Assembly: GCA_030669775.1 (NCBI GenBank)
Contig: DAOVCZ010000122.1
Location: 1 to 6,098, forward strand
DNA: 6,098 nt
Direction: 5' to 3'
Origin: Chloroflexota bacterium
GTDB taxonomy: Bacteria; Chloroflexota; Anaerolineae; Anaerolineales; UBA4823
The notes beneath the pieces are model-generated. The model worked only from the letters and a program-made list of their open reading frames with translations, ran no database searches and had not been told where the DNA came from. Shown here piece after piece: positions 1 to 5,990 of the stretch. Positions within the stretch are counted from its first letter, which is position 1; the number at the start of each line of letters is the position of its first letter. The position numbers were made by a program, and so were the translations under genes.

Positions 1-495
1 TACAAACCCCCGTAATTGGCCAACTGGAATAATCAAGCCTCCTTTATTAAAGCCAATGATTTTTCCCTCGTAGGCATCGCCAGAGGCAAGCAACGATTCA
101 GCAAACAACCAATCTTTCTCTTCAAGTGCACGCACAAAGGAAAGTAAGACATTACCATTCTGATCTTCTGGGTTGACAACATAGACAGTTATCTCATTCC
201 CAACGGTTAATTCTTCTCGAAGATCTGGTTCAATCTGGTCTAATTCTCGAGATGGAATCACACCTTCAGATTTCGTACCTATGCTGACTAAAATTTCTGT
301 TTCGGAAACTCTGGCAACGGCACCTTTGCGGATTTCCCCCTGGCGAGGGAAGTCAAACCCTAAGCCATTATCATCTAACAATTCTTCCATTGTTGAAGAT
401 TGCTCTTCTTGTGCGGTTTGTTGGTTAATTTCCTCTTCTGGTTGCTCGTTCTCGGTTGTAGCCTCCTGCCCATCGAGGGCAAAATTCTGATTCAT
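1..495 (-). CDS. rpsA: 30S ribosomal protein S1, N-terminal part (runs off the left edge)
   Basis: The minus strand is open from an ATG at 495-493 to the window edge, giving 165 codons without a stop. The protein begins MNQNFALDGQ, followed by an acidic, Gln-rich stretch to about residue 40, including MEELLDDNG at 36-44. A first S1 (OB-fold) repeat covers about residues 50-118 (GEIRKGAVARVSE, then GTKSEGVIPSREL and NGNVLLSFVRA). A second repeat starts near residue 139 (GDAYEGKIIGFNKGGLIIPV) and is cut by the edge. S1 binds mRNA at the 30S subunit and helps start translation. ATG 495 is preferred because a GGAG (510-507) lies 11 nt upstream and a promoter lies beyond it. The internal ATG at codon 36 has no such support. 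Shorter multi-S1 proteins share this fold, so without the C-terminus the number of repeats is unknown. The S1-family call is firm, and identity as the ribosomal protein itself is very likely. Confidence 0.9.
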   Translation of the reverse strand, partial: MNQNFALDGQEATTENEQPEEEINQQTAQEEQSSTMEELLDDNGLGFDFPRQGEIRKGAVARVSETEILVSIGTKSEGVIPSRELDQIEPDLREELTVGNEITVYVVNPEDQNGNVLLSFVRALEEKDWLFAESLLASGDAYEGKIIGFNKGGLIIPVGQLRGFV

Positions 496-531
496 GTGTT
501 TAGATACTCCAGGTTAAAAAGATAGGCCTAC

Positions 532-560
532 ATTATAAGAGCATATAGATAACTTGACAA
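532..560 (-). promoter_or_regulatory. Predicted sigma70-type promoter for rpsA
   Basis: On the minus strand, TTGTCA (560-555) and a perfect TATAAT (537-532) are separated by exactly 17 bp. Transcription would start near 525, giving a leader of about 30 nt that contains the GGAG ribosome-binding sequence at 510-507. The match is visible in the sequence; promoter activity is inferred. Confidence 0.62.
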
Positions 561-563
561 CCT

Positions 564-592
564 TTGTGATAAGATTGGGTCTCGGTTATAAT
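564..592 (+). promoter_or_regulatory. Predicted sigma70-type promoter for the chelatase gene
   Basis: TTGTGA (564-569, 4 of 6 consensus bases) and a perfect TATAAT (587-592) are separated by 17 bp. The expected start is near 599, leaving a very short leader of about 12 nt before the ATG at 612. That leader is just long enough to hold the AGAGGA ribosome-binding sequence. The -35 box lies 3 bp from the -35 box of the opposing rpsA promoter. A second TTGACA at 554-559 has no -10 at usable spacing on this strand. Confidence 0.55.
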
Positions 593-596
593 CACA

Positions 597-606
597 GGGA
601 AGAGGA
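597..606 (+). promoter_or_regulatory. Shine-Dalgarno sequence of the chelatase gene
   Basis: The purine-rich sequence GGGAAGAGGA ends 5 nt before the ATG at 612. This supports 612 over the overlapping out-of-frame ORF that starts at 554, and over any internal start. Confidence 0.75.
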
Positions 607-611
607 CAGAA

Positions 612-2651
612 ATGCCGCCAATTTATCCATTTACCGCCGTTGTAGGACAAGAGCGGATGAAACGCGCCCTGGTTTTGAACGCAGTGGCGCCGCGTATTGG
701 GGGAGTGTTGATTCGCGGCGAACGAGGCACCGCCAAGTCCACTGCCGCTCGTGCCCTGGCAGCACTATTACCTTATGTACACGTGGTGAAAGACTGCCGC
801 TTCAGCTGCGACCCGGATCGACCAACAACCTGGTGCACCGAATGCCGCGAGAGAGTCACCAATGGTGAATCGCTGCCGGTTTTACAACAACCTACTCCTT
901 TCATCAACTTGCCCATCTCAGCAACCGAAGACCGTGTTGTGGGCACTTTAGATATCGAAAAAGCGATCCAAAAGGGTGAACGCCAATTTGAGCCTGGCGT
1001 TTTAGCGGCAGCCAATCGTGGACTGCTCTATATCGACGAGGTAAACCTCCTGGACGACCACGTCGTGGACCTTTTGTTGGATTCGGCGGCGATGGGGATG
1101 AACATCGTCGAGCGCGAAGGGATTTCCTTCTCGCACCCCTCCCGTTTTATCCTGGTTGGAACCATGAATCCCGAGGAAGGCGATTTACGCCCCCAGCTTC
1201 TTGATCGTTTTGCGCTTTCTGTGGAAATCCATGGCATCCGGGATGCCCGAGACCGGGTTACGATCATGGAGCGCAACTTAAGTTTCGAAGCTGATCCAGA
1301 TGGTTTCTGCGATGAATGGCTGGCAAGGGAGCAAGATCTTTCCCATCAAATTGAGGCGGCTCGCCTGCTGCTTGACCATGTTACTTACACCCAGCGCGAT
1401 TTGCTATCGATCGCCGCCTTAACAACCTCCTTAAATGTCGATGGGCATCGAGCCGATCTGGTGATCCTGAAAACTGCCCGGGCACACTCAGCTTTCGAGG
1501 GACGAACTGCGATTATTGATCGGGACATCGCCCTTGCAGCTGAACTGGCTTTACCCCACCGCATCAAGCGTGGACCTTTCCAGCAAGCCGAAATCACCAT
1601 GGATGACCTGCAGGAGAAAATCGAGCAACTTCAGGGTGGCGCAACGACGGGTGAACCTGAACCTGTACCCAGTGAAACCGAATCCGTCGAAAAAAAAAAG
1701 GGTCTGAGCCAGGAGGTCCTGGAAGAAGGGTCTGAACAAGGACCTTTGAGCCCGGCTCCCCAATCTGTATTTGATTCTGGAAGCGCCACCTGGTGGGATG
1801 GTGGTGAAAAGGTCAATATCGGTCAATCTTTTAAACCGCGCAAGATCGACTCTCCTCTAGACAAGCTGTCCCGCAAGAAGACTGGACGCCGCTCGCGATC
1901 GCATACCGAACGCAAGCGTGGACGCTATATTCGCGCCAGGCCGGCGAAAGGCAAGGTTACGGACCTGGCTTTTGATGCCACATTTCGTGCCGCTGCCCCC
2001 TACCAACGACAGCGTGATGAACAACGCAAGCGCGTGGCTTTCGCAATTCAGCCCGATGATTTTCAACGCAAAGTGCGGGTTAAACGGACTGCCAATTTGG
2101 TGCTCTTTGTGGTCGATGCATCCTGGTCGATGGCTGTGGCTGAGCGTATGGCAGCTACCAAAGGGGCGATCCTCTCCCTGCTGACAGACGCTTACCAACG
2201 AAGAGACCGGGTGGGACTGGTCGTATTCCAAAAAGACAGGGCTACGATGGTATTACCCCCGACGAACTCTATCCAGCTGGCTCGCCGCGCCCTGGCAGAC
2301 ATTCCCGTGGGCGGCAAGACCCCCCTTTCAGCTGGCCTTTTCCTGGCCCATCAAACTATAGATCGAGAAAAGGTTCTCCGCCCGGATGTCCTGCCATTGG
2401 TAATTCTGCTTACCGACGGCGCAGGTAATGTCTCAATGAGCGGCCTGCCGCCTCAGGAGGAAGCTCACCAGATAGCGGAGAGGATAGCTGATGATGATGT
2501 TCGAGCGATTGTGATCAACATGGAACACGCCGCCTTTGACCAGGGTTTAGCTCAAGCGCTGGCCGAGCATCTCAAGGCCCCCTGCTACACGCTAAACGAG
2601 CTCAAGGCTGAGAATTTGTACCGGGCAGTGCGAGAGGAGATGGGAGGCTAG
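612..2651 (+). CDS. chlD: Fused AAA+/VWA chelatase subunit (cobalto- or magnesium-chelatase D-type)
   Basis: This 679-residue ATPase subunit belongs to the class of chelatases that insert cobalt or magnesium into a tetrapyrrole together with a large CobN/ChlH-type catalytic subunit. The AAA+ domain (about 5-320) has Walker A GERGTAKS at 36-43, Walker B GLLYIDEVN at 137-145, a sensor-1 region GTMNPEEGDLRPQLLDRF at 183-200, and HRADL...ARAHSAFEGR at 279-298. Four cysteines just after Walker A (62, 66, 75, 78; CX3C and CX2C pairs) look like a metal-binding knuckle. An acidic, Pro-rich linker (about 340-400) and a strongly basic stretch (about 408-443) lead to a VWA domain (about 494-679). Its MIDAS is complete: DASWS 502-506, Thr570 in GGKTPLSAGL, and Asp602 in TDGAGN. 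Full I+D length matches fused family members. Metal choice cannot be read from this subunit. B12 synthesis is more likely in a non-phototroph, and no large subunit is in view. The linker carries a slippery A10 tract, described separately. Confidence 0.92.
   Translation: MPPIYPFTAVVGQERMKRALVLNAVAPRIGGVLIRGERGTAKSTAARALAALLPYVHVVKDCRFSCDPDRPTTWCTECRERVTNGESLPVLQQPTPFINLPISATEDRVVGTLDIEKAIQKGERQFEPGVLAAANRGLLYIDEVNLLDDHVVDLLLDSAAMGMNIVEREGISFSHPSRFILVGTMNPEEGDLRPQLLDRFALSVEIHGIRDARDRVTIMERNLSFEADPDGFCDEWLAREQDLSHQIEAARLLLDHVTYTQRDLLSIAALTTSLNVDGHRADLVILKTARAHSAFEGRTAIIDRDIALAAELALPHRIKRGPFQQAEITMDDLQEKIEQLQGGATTGEPEPVPSETESVEKKKGLSQEVLEEGSEQGPLSPAPQSVFDSGSATWWDGGEKVNIGQSFKPRKIDSPLDKLSRKKTGRRSRSHTERKRGRYIRARPAKGKVTDLAFDATFRAAAPYQRQRDEQRKRVAFAIQPDDFQRKVRVKRTANLVLFVVDASWSMAVAERMAATKGAILSLLTDAYQRRDRVGLVVFQKDRATMVLPPTNSIQLARRALADIPVGGKTPLSAGLFLAHQTIDREKVLRPDVLPLVILLTDGAGNVSMSGLPPQEEAHQIAERIADDDVRAIVINMEHAAFDQGLAQALAEHLKAPCYTLNELKAENLYRAVREEMGG
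1690..1735 (+). promoter_or_regulatory. Candidate programmed frameshift / transcript slippage site in the chelatase linker
   Basis: Ten consecutive A residues (1690-1699) followed by GGG encode Glu360 and Lys361-363. In the gene's frame the last part reads A_AAA_AAG (1694-1700), the classical -1 slippery heptamer. A short hairpin CCAGG/CCTGG (1709-1713 with 1718-1722) begins 9 nt downstream. An alternative 7-bp stem AGGTCCT/AGGACCT (1714-1720 with 1739-1745) can be extended by two G:U pairs. A -1 shift adds GSEPGGPGRRV and stops at TGA 1733-1735, giving about 374 residues. A +1 shift adds RV and stops at TGA 1705-1707, giving about 364. Either product is a complete AAA+ domain without the VWA part. 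I see no clear Shine-Dalgarno-like stimulator upstream. Use of the site is inferred. Confidence 0.6.
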
Positions 2652-2662
2652 CAAATCCGGTA

Positions 2663-2920
2663 ATGATACAACCGCTGCGCGAAAGAACCATTTCACCGAG
2701 TCGGTAATCCGTGAGATGGCCCGAGTCGCCGAACAGTATGGCGCGAAATTAAAGTCTCCTAATGGGATTAGAGAATGATCCGCATATTCAAGCCACAGAT
2801 ACCTGCTACTGCACAGAGACGATGCTGGCAGCCCTGGTGACCGTCTGTGAACCAGGAAACAATCTGGGCACACTGGCAGGGATTAATGAGCGGATAGCGA
2901 TGCTGCCCAACTGGTTGTGA
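2663..2920 (+). pseudogene. Decayed remnant of a class I/II PLP-dependent aminotransferase
   Basis: No single frame is open here, but fragments in two frames line up in order with the N-terminal third of a fold-type I aminotransferase. ATG 2663 begins MIQPLRER. One frame over, from 2689, comes HFTESVIREMARVAEQYGA, the usual first helix, which in intact proteins continues into NLSQGFPDF. Instead it jumps to KLKSPNGIRE and a stop at 2776-2778. In the original frame, from about 2774, follows NDPHIQATDTCYCTETMLAA then LVTVCEPGN, a degraded version of the family's DPxxEITVTCGATEAMLAAL..VCxPGDE segment. About 50-60 codons are missing between the two blocks, and everything after the PGDE segment, including the PLP lysine, is gone. 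The frame ends at TGA 2918-2920, overlapping the start region of the next gene. Homology is judged from remembered family motifs, not from a search. The start lies 11 nt after the chelatase stop, so it was probably once in the same operon. Confidence 0.62.
2755..2774. repeat. Small hairpin inside the aminotransferase remnant
   Basis: TCT(C)CTAAT and ATTAGAGA form an 8-bp stem with one bulged C and a GGG loop. No T-run follows on the plus strand, so it is not a convincing terminator for the chelatase gene. On the minus strand a mildly T-rich stretch follows, but no minus-strand gene ends here. It may be incidental to the deletion junction. Confidence 0.3.
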
Positions 2921-2925
2921 ACAGG

Positions 2926-4425
2926 ATGATGAAATCAATTCCTGCAATAATCATCACTCTGTGTTTTGGAATCTTGATCAGCGGATGCAATACCAGCGAT
3001 CAAGTGTCTTCCACGCCTGCCAGCAGTTCAAACACTCCCCTCGCTGCGCCTGCGACCGAAAACGCATCTGCTGAAACGGTCACCCCTGCAGAACCATTGG
3101 CTACCCCATCCCCTGGCCCTGAAAATCCTGCCCTACCCCTGAGCAGATATGCCCTCTCTGCAGAGTTGGACTATGACACTCATGTGGTAAAGGTAGATGA
3201 GCAGATTTCCTATATCAACACTTCCGATTCTGAGTTAGACGAACTCCTTTTGCTAATCGAGCCCAACAGCTATCCAAACGGATTTACACTCGGTGCTCTG
3301 ACTTGGGAAAATGGCGAACCGATCTCAAATTACTCGCTGAGCGATCGTGAGTTGCTGATCCACCTATCGGAAAACCTTCTTCCAGGCAATGCAATCGCTA
3401 TTATCATAACCTTCCAACTCAATTTGCCAAATCAGAATGCTCCTTACGGGTACACTGACCGGCAGACCAACATGGGGGATTGGTATCCTTATGTTCCGCC
3501 ATATATCCCTGAGGAAGGCTGGCTCGTGCGCGAGGATGCCTTCTTAGGAGAGCATCTCGCTTACGACATGGCAGAATTTGAGGTGGAAATTCAGCTGGCC
3601 AATTCTTTCGCGGCTAACGGCGGAGAATTGGTGCTTGCGGCCAGTTCTATCCCCGAGATCGATGGGAATATTTACCGCTATCACCACACACCTGCCCGGA
3701 ATTTCGTCTGGACTGTCAGCCATCTTTACCTCGAGCAGGAAACTCAAGAGGGAGAGGTGCTGGTGAAGGGTTATTCCTTCCCTTATCACCCCCAGGCAGA
3801 CGGGCCTGCCCTGGAGGAAACAGCTAAAGCTTTAACAATTTTCAATGAATTGTTCGGACCATACCCGCATAAAGCCCTTACGGTTGTGGAAGCCGATTTT
3901 CTGGATGGGATGGAATACGATGGCCTGATCTTCCTCAGCCACGCCTTCTATGATTACTATACGGGTGATCCGCAAAGTAATCTGACTATCATCGCCGCCC
4001 ACGAAGTTGCCCACCAGTGGTGGTATGGATTGGTCGGTAACGATCAGGCCCTGGAACCCTGGTTAGATGAATCATTAGCCACCTTCAGCGAGATATATTT
4101 TTATGAAACTGCCTACCCAGATCTGACCGATTGGTGGTGGGAAAACAGGATTTACTTTCACAACCCTCAGGGGTGGGTCGACAGCACCATCTACGAGGCA
4201 GCTGGCTTTTATCCATACCGGGATGCAGTTTACTTGCGCGGGGTAATGTTCCTGGGGGAGCTGCGCGATTTAATGGGAGAGGAAGCATTTCTGGAATTCT
4301 TAAGAGCCTACCTGGAGCAATTCCGCTATCGCCAGGCCAGTGGAGACGGTTTTTTCAACCTGCTTTCAGAACACACATCTGCCGACTTGAGCGGTATGAT
4401 CGGAACCTATTTCTCCCGCCGTTGA
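2926..4425 (+). CDS. Lipoprotein M1-family (gluzincin) metallopeptidase, upstream copy
   Basis: This 499-residue predicted lipid-anchored zinc peptidase would act outside the membrane. Residues 1-20 are a signal peptide ending in the lipobox LISG-C, with Cys21 as the lipidation site. A Ser/Thr/Pro/Ala-rich spacer runs to about 70, then a beta-rich M1 N-terminal domain (RYALSAELDYDTHVVKVDEQ onward, about 74-290). The catalytic domain has GMEY at 328-331 in place of the usual GAMEN substrate motif, HEVAH at 359-363, and the third zinc ligand Glu382 in PWLDE, which is the HEXXH-X18-E spacing. It also has YRDAVYL at 431-437, placed like the transition-state Tyr of M1 enzymes. The protein stops soon after the helical region, so the long C-terminal domain of aminopeptidase N is absent. 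The start is uncertain: GTG 2917, ATG 2926 and ATG 2929 share a frame. None has a good Shine-Dalgarno, and only an AGG at 2923-2925 is present. ATG 2926 gives the neatest signal peptide. Substrate is unknown. Confidence 0.88.
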   Translation: MMKSIPAIIITLCFGILISGCNTSDQVSSTPASSSNTPLAAPATENASAETVTPAEPLATPSPGPENPALPLSRYALSAELDYDTHVVKVDEQISYINTSDSELDELLLLIEPNSYPNGFTLGALTWENGEPISNYSLSDRELLIHLSENLLPGNAIAIIITFQLNLPNQNAPYGYTDRQTNMGDWYPYVPPYIPEEGWLVREDAFLGEHLAYDMAEFEVEIQLANSFAANGGELVLAASSIPEIDGNIYRYHHTPARNFVWTVSHLYLEQETQEGEVLVKGYSFPYHPQADGPALEETAKALTIFNELFGPYPHKALTVVEADFLDGMEYDGLIFLSHAFYDYYTGDPQSNLTIIAAHEVAHQWWYGLVGNDQALEPWLDESLATFSEIYFYETAYPDLTDWWWENRIYFHNPQGWVDSTIYEAAGFYPYRDAVYLRGVMFLGELRDLMGEEAFLEFLRAYLEQFRYRQASGDGFFNLLSEHTSADLSGMIGTYFSRR

Positions 4426-4460
4426 CGAGATCAATTGACACCCTCGACCCAAACAATTTT

Positions 4461-5990
4461 ATGAAAACGAAGTTAGCGACCTTGTCCCTATCCCTGCTCG
4501 TCGCAATTTTTGCTGCTTGCACAAGCCAGAATCCCTCCACCGTATCGAGCCAGCAACCTGACACTACTGCAACAGGTACTCCTGATCGTCATACTGCAAC
4601 CAGCCCGCCTCCAACTTTGACGTCAACCAAACCTGCAACACCTGCTGTAGACGATCAACAAGATACGCCCACTCCTGAACTCCTTACTGTCAAACTTACC
4701 CAATACGATCTAAGTGCAACCCTGAATTACCCCCGACATCATCTCGCTGTTGACGAACAAATAGCCTATACCAATCAATCCGGCGAACCGATCTCAGATC
4801 TGCTGTTGATCATCGAACCCGCGCGCTATCCAGGCGTATTTCAACTGAACAGCCTCTCCTGGAGCGATGGTCAACCTATCCTTGATTACACCCGTGACTT
4901 AGGACTTTTACGCATCCCTTTGGTAGAACCTCTACCTCCCGGTGAAGAGTTAGGGATCTCCCTATCCTACGATCTGAACCTGCCATCGCCCAGCCCTTCA
5001 TATTATGGTCGCCCGGTCCCCTTTGGTTATTCTAGCCGGCAAACCAACCTGGTTGATTGGTACCCCTTCATCCCTCCTTATGTACCTGGCGAAGGCTGGG
5101 TGGCGCATAGAGCCGGTCCCTTCGGAGAGCATCTCGTTTATGAGGTGGCTGACTTTGAGGTGAAGATCCAGCTGAGCGATTCAAATCCTAATCTGGTCAT
5201 TGCGGCCTGCGCCCCCGCTGAGATAGCCAACGATGTGTACCGCTATCAGTTTAAAGGCGCGCGCAATTTCTCCTGGTCTGTCAGCGACCAATACATATTA
5301 TCTACAACAACCGTGGCTTCAGTGGCTGTATTGTCATACTATTTTCCGGTCAATACAGTAGCTGGAGAGGCTGTCCTGCAAACCACCGCTGAGGCGTTGG
5401 AACTATATAATGATCTTTTCGGGCCCTATCCACGGAAGACCCTGACTGTGGTTGAGGCTGATTTCCTGGATGGCATGGAATATGACGGGCTTTACTTCCT
5501 CAGCAAGGGTTTTTACAACCTCTACTCGGGCGGGCCGGCGGATTATCTTACCGCCATCGCCGCCCACGAAACAGCTCACCAGTGGTGGTACAGTGCGATC
5601 GGCAATGATCAGGCATTAGAGCCCTGGCTGGATGAAGCATTATCAACTTACAGCGAACGCTTGTTTTATGAAAACCTGCACCCACAAGGCTTAGATTGGT
5701 GGTGGACTTACCGGATCTATTATTACGAGCCACGGGGTTGGGTAGATGGCAGCATCTACAACCCGGAAGGATATCGTGCGTACCGGGATGCGGTTTATTT
5801 GAATGGGGCTCTTTTCCTGGAGGATTTGAGAAATTTAATTGGCGACAAGCCATTCTTTGAATTCCTTTATGCATATAGCCAGGGATATTACCGCCGGATT
5901 GCATCTGGAGACGATTTCTTTGCCTTGTTGGAGGATTACAGCCAAACCGATATTTCCCCTCTTTTGGATAAATACTTTCAAATGCGCTGA
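4461..5990 (+). CDS. Lipoprotein M1-family (gluzincin) metallopeptidase, downstream paralogue
   Basis: This 509-residue paralogue of the preceding gene lies 35 nt downstream on the same strand. The signal peptide MKTKLATLSLSLLVAIFAAC has lipidation Cys20; the lipobox FAAC is slightly off-consensus because of Phe at -3. A Thr/Pro/Gln-rich spacer runs to about 75, followed by the M1 beta domain (about 78-300). The catalytic domain has GMEY at 338-341, zinc ligands His369 and His373 in HETAH, Glu392 in PWLDE, and YRDAVYL at 441-447. All catalytic residues are present, so both copies should be active. It differs from the upstream copy mainly in the spacer and in a short insertion (SPSPSYYGRPVPFGY, about 176-190). 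The reading frame is open upstream to 4131, but ATG 4461 is chosen because it places the signal peptide at the N-terminus. No Shine-Dalgarno is visible in the 25 nt before it. Co-transcription with the first copy is likely. Confidence 0.9.
   Translation: MKTKLATLSLSLLVAIFAACTSQNPSTVSSQQPDTTATGTPDRHTATSPPPTLTSTKPATPAVDDQQDTPTPELLTVKLTQYDLSATLNYPRHHLAVDEQIAYTNQSGEPISDLLLIIEPARYPGVFQLNSLSWSDGQPILDYTRDLGLLRIPLVEPLPPGEELGISLSYDLNLPSPSPSYYGRPVPFGYSSRQTNLVDWYPFIPPYVPGEGWVAHRAGPFGEHLVYEVADFEVKIQLSDSNPNLVIAACAPAEIANDVYRYQFKGARNFSWSVSDQYILSTTTVASVAVLSYYFPVNTVAGEAVLQTTAEALELYNDLFGPYPRKTLTVVEADFLDGMEYDGLYFLSKGFYNLYSGGPADYLTAIAAHETAHQWWYSAIGNDQALEPWLDEALSTYSERLFYENLHPQGLDWWWTYRIYYYEPRGWVDGSIYNPEGYRAYRDAVYLNGALFLEDLRNLIGDKPFFEFLYAYSQGYYRRIASGDDFFALLEDYSQTDISPLLDKYFQMR

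Noticed and set aside
281..490. Plus-strand 69-codon ORF
   Set aside because: It is antisense to the N-terminal part of rpsA, whose frame gives clear S1-domain sequence.
554..868. Plus-strand ORF of 104 codons overlapping the chelatase start
   Set aside because: It is out of frame with the AAA+ domain, has no ribosome-binding sequence, and the overlapping frame encodes clear Walker A and conserved sequence.
1857..2231. Minus-strand 124-codon ORF
   Set aside because: It is a shadow of the basic linker and VWA domain of the chelatase gene, with no family features.
2696..2728. Direct repeat CCGAGTCG at 2696-2703 and 2721-2728
   Set aside because: It is only 8 bases, has no further copies, and lies inside the aminotransferase remnant where it encodes different codons, so it is probably chance.
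4131..4460. In-frame 110-codon upstream extension of the second peptidase
   Set aside because: It overlaps the end of the first peptidase gene in another frame, has no M1 or signal features, and would bury an evident lipoprotein signal peptide that starts at ATG 4461.
4435..4463. TTGACA upstream of the second peptidase as a promoter
   Set aside because: The only -10 at 17-bp spacing is TTTATG, which overlaps the start codon and matches poorly. Co-transcription with the first copy is simpler.
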